DNA of 64,000 nt from Paragemmobacter amnigenus (lineage in GTDB: Bacteria; Pseudomonadota; Alphaproteobacteria; Rhodobacterales; Rhodobacteraceae), in NCBI RefSeq assembly GCF_009908265.2, contig NZ_JAAATX020000005.1, forward strand, positions 186,001 to 250,000, read 5' to 3'. Shown here one piece after another: positions 7,333 through 16,338 of this stretch. A program made the translations under genes and the position numbers. The stretch's first letter is position 1. Each line of letters begins with the position of its first letter. The notes beneath the pieces were generated by a model, which did not search any database, was not told the origin of the DNA, and saw only the letters and a list, made by a program, of their open reading frames with translations.

Positions 7333-10300
7333 ATGAATTTCTCCGCCTGGTCCATCCGCAATCCCGTCGCCCCGCTTCTTGCCTTTGTCTTGCTGGTGGT
7401 ACTCGGCTGGCAGAGTTTCACCACCCTGCCGATCACGCGGTTCCCCAATATCGATGTTCCATTGGTTGCCGTGACCGTGAACCAGTCCGGCGCCGCACCG
7501 GCCGAGATGGAGACGCAGGTCACAAAGGAAATCGAAGATGCCGTAGCGGGGATCACGGGCGTCAAGAACGTTGTCTCGACCGTGACGGATGGTTCTTCGA
7601 CCACGGTCGTCGAATTCCGCATGGAAGTACCGACCGACAAGGCGGTGCAGGACACCAAGGACGCTATCGACCAGATCCGCGGAGATCTTCCTGGTTCGAT
7701 CGAAGCGCCGATCGTAAGCCGCATCGACGTCGAGGGTCAGGCGATCATGACCTTTGCCGTATCGGCGCCCGATATGACCATCGAAGAACTATCCTGGTTC
7801 GTGGATGACACGATCATCCGCAGCCTGCAGGGCCGGCCCGGCATCGGGCGGGTCGACCGATATGGCGGGGCGGAACGGGAAATCCGTATCTCGCTCGACC
7901 CTGTGAAACTGGACAGCTATGGCATCACTGCCAGTGCGGTGAACGCGCAGCTGCGCGCGACCAACGCCAATGTGGGTTCCGGCCGGTCCGAACTGGGTGC
8001 GGGAGAGCAAGCCATCCGGACATTGGGCGATGCCAGAACGGTGGAGCGGTTGGCAAACACCACCATTGCGCTTCCGTCTGGTCGCCATGTGCGTCTGTCC
8101 GATCTGGGGGACGTGACCGACACATACGAGGAACTGCGATCCTTCTCGCGGCTCAACGGGGAACAGGTCGTCACCTTTGCGGTGTTCCGTGCCAAGGGTG
8201 CATCCGAAGTGTCGGTCGCCGAAACCGTGAACCAGCAACTCGACACGCTCCGCGCCCAAAACCCGGACGTGCAGATCAAGCTGGTGGACGAGACTGTCTT
8301 CTACACCTACGGCAACTACGAATCCGCGCTGCATACGCTGATCGAAGGGGCGATCCTCGCCGTTCTCGTGGTGCTCGCTTTCCTCAAGAACTGGCGCGCG
8401 ACGCTCATCTCTGCCGTTGCATTGCCGCTCTCGGCAATCCCGACCTTTTATGTGATGGACCTGCTGGGCTTTTCGCTGAACCTTGTAAGCTTTCTTGCGA
8501 TCACGCTGGCCACCGGAATTCTCGTCGACGACGCGATTGTCGAGGTCGAGAATATCGCACGCCATATCCGCATGGGCAAAACCCCCTATCGTGCCGCGAT
8601 CGAGGCTGCCGACGAAATCGGTCTTGCCGTGATCGCGACCTCGGCCACGATTGTGGCCGTCTTCGTTCCGGTTTCCTTCATGCCAGGCATTCCGGGCCAG
8701 TATTTCCGCCAGTTCGGACTGACCGTGGCCATTGCGGTGATCTTCTCTCTGATCGTCGCGCGCCTGATCACGCCCATGATGGCCGCCTACCTGATGCGCG
8801 CCAAGGACGTCGAGGAAAAGCACAGCGATGATGGACCGCTGATGAGATCCTATCTTCGTGTGGTCCGGGCAACGACCTCCGGCCGCATCTGGTTGATCCC
8901 TGCGCGCTATCTGACCTTGGGTGGGGCCATCGCCGTTCTGGCCGTCTCTGTCTTCTTCATGCTGAAAGTTCCCGGCAGCTTCATCCCGCCAGAGGATGTC
9001 AGCCGGATACCGATCTCGGTCGAACTTCCCCCCGGCACGACGCTCGAGGAAACCGACCGCACCACACAGGCGATGGTGAAAGCCATTCAGGAAGTCGACT
9101 GGGTCGAAAACGTCTTCGTGCTTGGCGGCTCCTCGCCCACCGGTGACCGTGACATCCGGAGGGCTTCGGTCACTGTTCTGCTGAAACGGCTCGACCATTC
9201 GCTGCTGCTGAAGCTGTCGCAGATCGGCAATCGCATCCCTGTCCTGAGCTGGATCGTTCCCGAGGTCGAGAATACCGGTCGCACCGTTCCGCAAAACCAG
9301 ATCGAGGCCCAGATTTTTGCGAAACTGGCGCAGATCCCCGACATCCGCGCATTCAAGCTGAACGACAGAGGCGAACGCGACCTTTCCTTCTCGATCCTTG
9401 CCGGCAACGAGGCCGATCTCAACATCGCCGTTGCACGGTTGGAAGAGGCCCTTTCAGGTGATCCCCTTCTCGCAAACGTCGCCTCGGAAGGTGCCTTGCC
9501 GCGCCCCGAAATCCAGATCACCCCCCGTGCCAACGAAGCGGCGCGGTTGGGCATCACGACGGCGCAGATCGCAGAGGTCGTTCGCGTGGCCACCATCGGC
9601 GACGTGGATGCCGCGCTGGCCAAACTGTCCATCGACAACCGTCTGATCCCGGTGCGCGTCCGTCTGAATGACGCCAGTCGCGAAGACCTGACCCGGATCG
9701 GTGCATTGAAACTCACCACGGCAACGGGTGCCGCCGTTCCATTATCTGCTGTGGCCGATATCACCATCGCCGAGGGGCCATCGATGGTGGACCGCCTGAA
9801 CCGCGAGCGCCGCGCAACGATCGGTGCCAACCTGCCCGTCGGCGTCGCACTGGGTACCGCAGCCGCAAGGTTCAAGGAGGTGATCGAAAGCGTCGAACTT
9901 CCGCCCACCGTCCGCGTGCAAGAGGCCGGCGATGCCGAGGTGCAGCAGGAACTGATGGCAAGCTTCGGCAATGCCATGATCCTTGGCTTGATGCTGGTGC
10001 TTACGGTTCTGATCCTGCTGTTCAAATCGGTGATCCAGCCTTTCACCATCCTTTTCTCTCTGCCCCTCGCAATCGGTGGCGTGGCTGCGGCGCTGATACT
10101 GACCAACTCGGCCCTCTCCATGCCTGTCCTCATCGGCATCCTGATGCTGATGGGGATCGTGACCAAGAATGCCATCCTGCTGATCGATTTCGCGATCGAG
10201 ATGCGCCATCAGGGAATGTCCCGTTTCGAGGCAGTGATCGAGGCCGGACATAAACGCGCCCGACCCATCGTCATGACCTCCATCGCCATGTCGGCCGGAA

Positions 10301-10605
10301 TGCTTCCCTCGGCGCTTGGCGTAGGCGAGGGGGGATCATTCCGCGCACCGATGGCGACGGCTGTCATCGGCGGGATCATCGTGTCCACCGTCCTGTCGCT
10401 CGTGATCGTTCCGGCTTTCTTCCTGATCATGGACGACCTTTCGCGTCTGTTGGTTCGCCTCTTCAGCCGCGTGATCGGTCCCAAGGAGGAAGAACCGGAA
10501 GAGCCCGCCGCCCATGTCCTTGCTGAACGGATCGACGCGCTCGAGGCCCGCCTGGACGGCCGTCCGCCTCAGAGGGGCACCCCTGCGCTGCATGTGGCGG
10601 AATAG
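7333..10605 (+). CDS. RND-family efflux permease (AcrB/HAE1-like)
   Basis: This 1090-residue proton-driven pump of the inner membrane has the usual family length. It has two periplasmic loops and the repeated transmembrane halves. The proton-relay motif GILVDDAIVEVENIARH gives the paired aspartates, and the second half has GIVTKNAILLIDFAIEM with the conserved lysine. The start at ATG 7333 follows GAGGGGAC. The C-terminal tail carries a short acidic Glu/Pro stretch (KEEEPEEPA). The substrate is not predictable. Position in the operon makes it the main target of the TetR regulator. Confidence 0.93.
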   Translation: MNFSAWSIRNPVAPLLAFVLLVVLGWQSFTTLPITRFPNIDVPLVAVTVNQSGAAPAEMETQVTKEIEDAVAGITGVKNVVSTVTDGSSTTVVEFRMEVPTDKAVQDTKDAIDQIRGDLPGSIEAPIVSRIDVEGQAIMTFAVSAPDMTIEELSWFVDDTIIRSLQGRPGIGRVDRYGGAEREIRISLDPVKLDSYGITASAVNAQLRATNANVGSGRSELGAGEQAIRTLGDARTVERLANTTIALPSGRHVRLSDLGDVTDTYEELRSFSRLNGEQVVTFAVFRAKGASEVSVAETVNQQLDTLRAQNPDVQIKLVDETVFYTYGNYESALHTLIEGAILAVLVVLAFLKNWRATLISAVALPLSAIPTFYVMDLLGFSLNLVSFLAITLATGILVDDAIVEVENIARHIRMGKTPYRAAIEAADEIGLAVIATSATIVAVFVPVSFMPGIPGQYFRQFGLTVAIAVIFSLIVARLITPMMAAYLMRAKDVEEKHSDDGPLMRSYLRVVRATTSGRIWLIPARYLTLGGAIAVLAVSVFFMLKVPGSFIPPEDVSRIPISVELPPGTTLEETDRTTQAMVKAIQEVDWVENVFVLGGSSPTGDRDIRRASVTVLLKRLDHSLLLKLSQIGNRIPVLSWIVPEVENTGRTVPQNQIEAQIFAKLAQIPDIRAFKLNDRGERDLSFSILAGNEADLNIAVARLEEALSGDPLLANVASEGALPRPEIQITPRANEAARLGITTAQIAEVVRVATIGDVDAALAKLSIDNRLIPVRVRLNDASREDLTRIGALKLTTATGAAVPLSAVADITIAEGPSMVDRLNRERRATIGANLPVGVALGTAAARFKEVIESVELPPTVRVQEAGDAEVQQELMASFGNAMILGLMLVLTVLILLFKSVIQPFTILFSLPLAIGGVAAALILTNSALSMPVLIGILMLMGIVTKNAILLIDFAIEMRHQGMSRFEAVIEAGHKRARPIVMTSIAMSAGMLPSALGVGEGGSFRAPMATAVIGGIIVSTVLSLVIVPAFFLIMDDLSRLLVRLFSRVIGPKEEEPEEPAAHVLAERIDALEARLDGRPPQRGTPALHVAE

Positions 10606-10647
10606 GATTGGTCACTACCTATGGCGGCAATGCCCTTCTCGAGGTAG

Positions 10648-10661
10648 TTAACCGTCGCTAA
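10648..10661. promoter_or_regulatory. TTAACCGTCG element upstream of TPR-glycosyltransferase
   Basis: TTAACCGTCGCTAA repeats the ten-base TTAACCGTCG seen at 2282 upstream of the TPR-sulfotransferase. It lies 54-67 bases before the start codon. It is a possible CtrA-type or other shared regulator site; only the repetition is observed. Confidence 0.3.
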
Positions 10662-10714
10662 TACTTCTTTGGCACGGTACGGCTGCCTTACGGTCGGACC
10701 GATGGAGGTTGGCG

Positions 10715-12013
10715 ATGAGCACTCAGCACAGCAAGGCCGACAATACCGAATCCCGACGTGATCATGCCTTACGACTGGTGCGAGAGCGCCGGTATCAGGC
10801 CGCCGTAAAGCTGCTTGAACCCCTTACCGTCGAGTTCGGTGATGGGGACCCGGAGCTCTTCGCTGCCCTGGGCCGCTGTCACTGGAGCCTTGAAAACTAC
10901 GACGAGGCAATCCGCCTATGTGATCGCGCCTCTGCACTCGATCCGTCCGATGCTGAATCCATGTTCCTGGCGGGCAGGTCGCTCAAGAAATCCGGACAGA
11001 TGTCAGCCGCCCTCGCCCGGTTCGAAACCTTGACTGCCCGATTTCCAGCTTTTGCCGAAGGCTGGAACCTTCTGGGATCATGCCTACGCGAAAGCGGGCG
11101 CTTCGAAGATGCCATATCCGCGTATGAAAAATACCTGTCGATGAAACCTGAAGCGGTCGAGGCGACAAATGCCTATGTTATGGCTCTTGTGCGCGGCGGC
11201 TATGAGGAAAAAGCCCGTACCGTTGGGCTGCGCCTACTGAAGTTGAAACATGACAACGCGATCAGTGCCTTCGCAAAGGCAAGTGAAAATCTGTCTCTTC
11301 ACCCTGCGGAAAAGATCTTCAATCCCTCAAAGCCGAAGCGGAATGTGATCTGCTTTTCGCTGTGGGGCAACCTTCCAGCATATGTGACTGGCGCTATCCT
11401 CAATGCGCGCATCGCAAGTGCAATCTATCCGGGCTGGACGTGCCGATTCTATTGCGATCCAAATGTTCCTCCCGATGCGCTGGAGCAACTCCGCCTGTCG
11501 GGGGCGCAGGTCATCATGATGCCCGGGCCCGATTTGGCCCGCCTGCGGAACATGTGGCGGTTCTTTGCCTCTGACGATCCAGAGGTGGATTTCTTCCTGT
11601 GCCGCGACACAGACTCCCGCCTGAACGTGAAAGAGGCCATCGCTGTGGACCTCTGGCTGAAGTCTGGCAAACCTTTCCACGTCATCCGCGACCACCTTTA
11701 TCACACCGAACTGATGCTCGCCGGAATGTGGGGCGGCATGGCACGTGTTTTGCCGGACCAACGCAGGTTGATCGATGCAAAGCATGGCTCCAGCTTTTAC
11801 CATTTCGGTGATCAGGCGTATCTGGCCCGCTATGTATGGCCGCTGATATGCGATCATGTCGTCCAGCATGACAAGTATTATGCATTCCACGGCGCGGCAC
11901 CTTTGGACTGCAACTATGAGCTTGCCCCGTGGCAACACATCGGGGGATCGACAAAATCTGATGTGCCGCACTGGTCCACAATTGCCTATCCGGCCGAGGA
12001 CACCAACTCCTGA
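10715..12013 (+). CDS. TPR-repeat protein with glycosyltransferase-like C-terminal domain
   Basis: This 432-residue fusion has an N-terminal TPR array (about residues 10-180; AALGRCHWSLENYDEAIRLC is typical). Its C-terminal domain (about 205-432) resembles small glycosyltransferases, with FFLCRDTDSRLNVKEA giving a DxD-type metal/nucleotide-sugar motif. GGAGG lies 7 bases before the ATG at 10715, which decides the start. There is no signal peptide or membrane segment, so it should be cytosolic. Acceptor and sugar are unknown. It parallels the TPR-sulfotransferase at 2302 in architecture and upstream motif. Confidence 0.7.
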   Translation: MSTQHSKADNTESRRDHALRLVRERRYQAAVKLLEPLTVEFGDGDPELFAALGRCHWSLENYDEAIRLCDRASALDPSDAESMFLAGRSLKKSGQMSAALARFETLTARFPAFAEGWNLLGSCLRESGRFEDAISAYEKYLSMKPEAVEATNAYVMALVRGGYEEKARTVGLRLLKLKHDNAISAFAKASENLSLHPAEKIFNPSKPKRNVICFSLWGNLPAYVTGAILNARIASAIYPGWTCRFYCDPNVPPDALEQLRLSGAQVIMMPGPDLARLRNMWRFFASDDPEVDFFLCRDTDSRLNVKEAIAVDLWLKSGKPFHVIRDHLYHTELMLAGMWGGMARVLPDQRRLIDAKHGSSFYHFGDQAYLARYVWPLICDHVVQHDKYYAFHGAAPLDCNYELAPWQHIGGSTKSDVPHWSTIAYPAEDTNS

Positions 12014-12016
12014 CGG

Positions 12017-12991
12017 TCAGAAGGTCAGCCCGGAAAAACGCGAGGGCCGCTGTGGCACTCCGGGCAGAACGCAGAGCATCTCGTACAGGATGTTCGCCCC
12101 GATCAATGCGGTGTTGCCCGTCGGATCATAGGGCGGCGAGACTTCCACCAGATCCCCGCCCACGATGTTCAGACCAGCGCATCCCCGGATGATCTCGAGC
12201 GCCTGCCAGGTCGAAAGACCGCCCGGTTCCACCGTGCCCGTTCCAGGCGCAAATGCGGGGTCAAGGCTGTCGATGTCATAGCTGATGTAAACGGGCTTCT
12301 CGCCGATCCTTGCCCGCACGATCTCCATCAAGCGGACAAGCGACTTGCCCCAGCATTCCTCCGCCTGAACGACGGTCCATCCCTGCCCGCGCGCCCAGTC
12401 GAAATCATCCGCAGCATAGCCGGTGCCGCGCAGGCCGATCTGGAACACCTTGTCGTTGATCAGGCACTCGTCCTCCCACGCGCGGCGGAAGGGGCAGCCA
12501 TGGGCGACGGTCTCGCCAAACATATGCTCGTTGATATCGGCATGGGCATCGATGTGGATGAGCGCGACGGGACCATATTTCTCTTTCATCGCGCGCAGGA
12601 TTGGCCAGGTCAGGGTATGGTCGCCGCCCAGCGTCAGGGGAACGACGTCTTCGGCAAGAACCTTGCGGTAGTGGTCGGTGATGATGTCGACCGTCTTCTT
12701 CAGGTCGAAGGTGTTGATCGGCACATCACCAAGATCCGCCACCTGCAGGTGGTCGAAGGGGGCCGCGCCGGTCGCCATGTTGTAGGGCCGCAGCATCCGG
12801 CTTTCGTCCCTGATCTGGCGCGGACCGAGGCGGGTGCCTGATCGGTTCGATGTCCCATGATCCATCGGAATCCCGATGAAGGCAACGTCGAGACCCTCGG
12901 CCGACGTGACCGCCGGGAGCCGCATCATCGTGGCTGGCCCGCCAAAGCGTGCCATCTCGTTTCCGCCAAGGGGTTGGTTGAACGTTTTCAT
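12017..12991 (-). CDS. speB: Agmatinase-family ureohydrolase
   Basis: This 324-residue manganese ureohydrolase probably splits agmatine into putrescine and urea. The metal motifs are all present: GGDHTLTWPI, DAHADINEH and SYDIDSLDPAFAPGTGT. The family also includes guanidinobutyrase and related guanidino hydrolases, which cannot be excluded from sequence alone. It is the last gene of a six-gene minus-strand operon, and its ATG overlaps the stop of the MBL-fold gene by ATGA. A polyamine-type ABC importer upstream supports an imported guanidino or polyamine substrate. It ends 3 bases from the convergent TPR-glycosyltransferase gene. Confidence 0.85.
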   Translation of the reverse strand: MKTFNQPLGGNEMARFGGPATMMRLPAVTSAEGLDVAFIGIPMDHGTSNRSGTRLGPRQIRDESRMLRPYNMATGAAPFDHLQVADLGDVPINTFDLKKTVDIITDHYRKVLAEDVVPLTLGGDHTLTWPILRAMKEKYGPVALIHIDAHADINEHMFGETVAHGCPFRRAWEDECLINDKVFQIGLRGTGYAADDFDWARGQGWTVVQAEECWGKSLVRLMEIVRARIGEKPVYISYDIDSLDPAFAPGTGTVEPGGLSTWQALEIIRGCAGLNIVGGDLVEVSPPYDPTGNTALIGANILYEMLCVLPGVPQRPSRFSGLTF

Positions 12992-13722
12992 GCCTTTTCC
13001 TTCGCCTTCAGCCAGTCGCCGATGATCTGCCGATGCCTCTCGCGCCCATAGCTGGGGTAATGCCCTGCATGAACCACCCTTACGGGCAGGTCGTAAAGCC
13101 TCTCCATGCTGCGCCGGTAATCGGCGGCATTGGAATGATAGGCGTCTTCGATGAGCGGACCGTCATAAACCAGATCACCGGCGAACAGGATGCCCGTTCG
13201 CGCCTCCCACAAGGCGATCCCGCCGGGCGAATGGCCGGGGGTATGGATCACCTCGAAATGCCGGTCGCCCAGATCGACGACATCCCCGTCCCACAACAAC
13301 CGTGTCGCCGGGGCCGACCGGACCTCATAGGTTGCGGATTGATAGGGCGCAGGGGGCATCCGGACAAAGATATCGTCCTGCACATAGGGATCAGCCAGCG
13401 TCGCCCGTCGTGTCGGGCTCCGCATCATCTCGGCCTCGGCTGCGTGGCAGAGACGACAGTCGAATTCGTGGTGGCAGCCGATATGGTCGAAATGCGTGTG
13501 GCTTGCCACCGCCTGCAACGGCCGTTCGGTCACCAGTGGCACCCACTCGCGCAGACTGACCACACCCATCCCGCTATCGACAAGCATGTCGCCAGTCCGA
13601 CCGCGCACGTGCCAGACATTGCAACGGTAGAAATCATGCAGATTCGGCTCGTCGATCCACGTCACGCCATCGTCCAGTTTCCGCACCCGCCACCAGCCGT
13701 CCGGCCCTGTCCGTTCCATCAT
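12988..13722 (-). CDS. MBL-fold metallo-hydrolase in polyamine operon
   Basis: This 244-residue metallo-beta-lactamase-fold hydrolase has the zinc motif SHTHFDHIG, then HTPGHSPGG, a second-sphere AGDLVYD, and a late histidine in VVHAGHYPSYG. Its start (ATG 13722 or 13719, tandem ATGs after GGAGG) overlaps the stop of the ABC ATPase, and its stop overlaps the speB start. It is therefore translated together with transport and ureohydrolase genes. The substrate is unknown. Hydrolysis of a thioester, lactone or lactam intermediate of polyamine breakdown is a guess from context only. Confidence 0.75.
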   Translation of the reverse strand: MMERTGPDGWWRVRKLDDGVTWIDEPNLHDFYRCNVWHVRGRTGDMLVDSGMGVVSLREWVPLVTERPLQAVASHTHFDHIGCHHEFDCRLCHAAEAEMMRSPTRRATLADPYVQDDIFVRMPPAPYQSATYEVRSAPATRLLWDGDVVDLGDRHFEVIHTPGHSPGGIALWEARTGILFAGDLVYDGPLIEDAYHSNAADYRRSMERLYDLPVRVVHAGHYPSYGRERHRQIIGDWLKAKEKA

Positions 13723-14717
13723 GCCTCCAGCACCACATGGGTTTCCGCGCCAAGGTCGAGAACCGTTCCGACCTCCGGTGCAGATCTTTGCGGAAGATGC
13801 ACCACCAATCGCAGATCCGGCGCCCGCACGGGCGAGACCCGCGCCCGCAGATAGGTTCCGAAAAAGGTCGTTTCCTCCACGCGGCATGGCCCCAGCCGCA
13901 AAGAACCACGCTCGGAAATCGCCTCGGGACGGATACACAGACACCCGTCCGGCACGCCCAGTACGCCCAGACGCGACACGCCGTCCTTGACGGGGATCCG
14001 GTTGATCTCGCCCATGAACGCGGCCGAAAAAAGGGTGCGCGGACGAAGGTAGACCTGTTGTGGCGGTCCCTCGTCCTCGATGCGCCCGCCATTCATCACG
14101 ACGATGCGGTCCGCAATGGCCATCGCTTCTTCCTGATCGTGGGTCACGTGGACAAAGGTCGTTCCGACCCGCCTCTGGATGTCCTTCAGCTCATCCTGCA
14201 TCGCGCGGCGCAATTTCAGATCCAGCGCGCCCAGCGGTTCGTCCAGCAGCAGGACATCCGGCTCGACCGCAAGGGCACGGGCCAGTGCCACCCGCTGCCG
14301 CTGCCCGCCGCTCAACTCGTGCGGTCGGAAGGCACCGCGCCCGCCCAGTCCGACCAGTGCCAGCATATCGTTCGCCTTTGCTTCCCGCGCCATCCTGCCG
14401 ATCCCGCGCATCCGCAGGCCGAAGGCGACATTTTCGGCCAGTGTCATATGCGGAAATAGCGCATAGTCCTGAAACACCGTCGTCGTGGGCCGGTTCTTCG
14501 GCGCGACCCCCGTCATGTCCCGCCCTCCGATCAGGACGCGGCCCTCGCTGGGTTCGGCAAACCCGCCGATGATGTTCAAAAGCGTGGTCTTGCCGCAACC
14601 CGAAGGCCCCAGCAACACCACGAATTCCCCCGCCGCGATGTCCAGTGATACCCCGTCCAGAGCCAGCGCCGTTCCGTACCGCTGCGTCACCTTCGCGATG
14701 GACACGCCTGCCGTCAT
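13719..14717 (-). CDS. Polyamine-type ABC transporter ATP-binding protein (PotA-like)
   Basis: This 332-residue ATPase energises the importer encoded upstream. It has Walker A LLGPSGCGKTTLLN, a Q-loop (TTVFQDYALFPHMT), signature LSGGQRQRVALARAL, Walker B VLLLDEPLGALD and switch histidine in VTHDQEEAMA. A C-terminal TOBE-like region follows (about 240-332). This is the PotA/PotG layout of spermidine/putrescine systems. It overlaps both neighbours by four bases. Confidence 0.88.
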   Translation of the reverse strand: MTAGVSIAKVTQRYGTALALDGVSLDIAAGEFVVLLGPSGCGKTTLLNIIGGFAEPSEGRVLIGGRDMTGVAPKNRPTTTVFQDYALFPHMTLAENVAFGLRMRGIGRMAREAKANDMLALVGLGGRGAFRPHELSGGQRQRVALARALAVEPDVLLLDEPLGALDLKLRRAMQDELKDIQRRVGTTFVHVTHDQEEAMAIADRIVVMNGGRIEDEGPPQQVYLRPRTLFSAAFMGEINRIPVKDGVSRLGVLGVPDGCLCIRPEAISERGSLRLGPCRVEETTFFGTYLRARVSPVRAPDLRLVVHLPQRSAPEVGTVLDLGAETHVVLEA

Positions 14718-15481
14718 TTCACCCTCCGGAACACGAAGATCTCGAGCACGACGACCAGCGTGACAGAGACAAGAAAAACCAGAGACCCCACCGCATTGGT
14801 TGCAGGCGAAAGCCCCGATTTCAGCATCGACCAGATTTCGACCGGCAGCGTTACGTCAAAGCGGGTGAGAAGGAAGGCTATGATGAATTCATCCCAGCTG
14901 AACGTGACCGACAGGAAGAATGCGGCCGCCAGCGGGGCAGCCAGCATGGGCGCCGACACCAGAAAGAGCACCTTCCATTCCGGCGCGCCCAGATCGCGCG
15001 CGGCGCGTTCGGCGCTCTTCTGATGATCCCCCATCGCGGCATAGCTTATCGCAAAACAGAGCGGCAGGTTGATCACCACGTGGCCGATACCGGCGGTCCA
15101 AAGCGACAACCGCACGCCCATCTGGTTGAAAAGTGCCAGCAAGCCCAGCGCGATGATCAGGTAACTCACCGTCATCGGCGCGATCAGCATTCCCCGCAAC
15201 AGCATTGTCCCGGGCAACCTTACCCGTGCCAGCGCATGGGCAGCCAGAAACCCCAAGACCAGTGCCACGAGCGACGACACCGTGGCCACCATGGCCGAAT
15301 TCACGAGCGCCGCCACCAGATCGCGGTCACCCAGCACGGCGGCATACCAGTCCAGCGTCACCCCTTGAAATGGCGGAACCGGCAGTCGGCCATCCTGAAA
15401 CGAGAACGCGACCAGCACGACCACGGGCAGAAAGACAAAGGCATAGGCAGCGGCCAGATAAACCCAGGACAAAACGCGCAT
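14714..15481 (-). CDS. Polyamine-type ABC transporter permease (PotC-like)
   Basis: This 255-residue inner-membrane permease has six predicted membrane segments and the cytoplasmic EAA loop (AARDLGAPEWKVLFLVSAPM). The start is set at ATG 15481, because the frame upstream of it only reads through the preceding permease gene. Two bases separate it from that gene, and its stop overlaps the ATPase start by ATGA. It pairs with the PotB-like permease. Confidence 0.87.
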   Translation of the reverse strand: MRVLSWVYLAAAYAFVFLPVVVLVAFSFQDGRLPVPPFQGVTLDWYAAVLGDRDLVAALVNSAMVATVSSLVALVLGFLAAHALARVRLPGTMLLRGMLIAPMTVSYLIIALGLLALFNQMGVRLSLWTAGIGHVVINLPLCFAISYAAMGDHQKSAERAARDLGAPEWKVLFLVSAPMLAAPLAAAFFLSVTFSWDEFIIAFLLTRFDVTLPVEIWSMLKSGLSPATNAVGSLVFLVSVTLVVVLEIFVFRRVK

Positions 15482-15483
15482 CG

Positions 15484-16338
15484 CTATACCCTGTCCAGTC
15501 GCAGCCATCTGCTGCAGGCGAAATAGGCCACTGTCACCACGGCCATCAGCACCACTGACAAAGCCGACGCCAACGGGAAGTTTCCGCTTCGGCCAAGCTG
15601 CAGCATGATGAGCTGTGGCAGTGTCAATTCGTTGTTTCCGCCCAGTATCTGCGGCGTGATGTAATCCCCGATGCACAAGACAAAGGTCAGGAAGGCGCCG
15701 GTCATCACACCCGGCAGGGTAAGCGGCAGGATCACATGCCGGAAGGTCGCCCAGCGACCGGCCCCAAGATCGGCGGCCGCACGGGCATAGTTCGGTGACA
15801 GCTGGATCAGGTTGGCATAGATCGTAAGCGTGAGCAGCATCACGAAGAAATGGACGAAACCGATCACTGTCGCCACGCGGGTCGAGGCGATCTCCAAAGG
15901 TTCTGCAATCAGTCCCAGTCCCAGCAGCGCCTTGTTGACGACCCCGTTCTGGCCCAGCACCAGAAGCCACGAATAGGATCGCACGACATAGGACGTCCAG
16001 AAAGGCAGCACCGCCAGCAACAATGCCAGCCTTTGCCACCGCGCAGGAACGCGGAACGCGATGATCGCAGCCAAGGGATAGGCCAGCAGGACCGAGATCA
16101 CCGTCACAATCGCGGTGATCTCGAGCGAATTCAGCAAAGCCTTCAGCATGGTCCAGTCGGTGAAGATGCGGACGTAATTCCCGGGATCAAATCCCCGCAC
16201 CACGTCACGCCCTTCCATATGGGCAAAGGACAGCGCGATCATGGCCGCAAAGGGCAGGACAAAGAAGGCCAACGTCCAAAGCAGGGCAGGGGCCACAAGG
16301 CCCCAGCCCATCCGCTGTTCTGCCCGTGCCAGGTTCAC
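15484..16338 (-). CDS. Polyamine-type ABC transporter permease (PotB-like)
   Basis: This permease of about 284 residues has several hydrophobic helices and the EAA-type loop (AAADLGAGRWATFRHVILPL). The start is placed at GTG 16338 because it forms a GTGA overlap with the stop of the binding-protein gene; a GTG at 16359 is the alternative. It is the first of the two permeases and a partner of the PotC-like protein. Confidence 0.87.
   Translation of the reverse strand: MNLARAEQRMGWGLVAPALLWTLAFFVLPFAAMIALSFAHMEGRDVVRGFDPGNYVRIFTDWTMLKALLNSLEITAIVTVISVLLAYPLAAIIAFRVPARWQRLALLLAVLPFWTSYVVRSYSWLLVLGQNGVVNKALLGLGLIAEPLEIASTRVATVIGFVHFFVMLLTLTIYANLIQLSPNYARAAADLGAGRWATFRHVILPLTLPGVMTGAFLTFVLCIGDYITPQILGGNNELTLPQLIMLQLGRSGNFPLASALSVVLMAVVTVAYFACSRWLRLDRV

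Noticed and set aside
14714-16039. Extended 441-residue PotC-like frame
   Set aside because: The extra N-terminal part is the shifted frame of the PotB-like gene. ATG 15481 lies 2 bases after the PotB-like stop.
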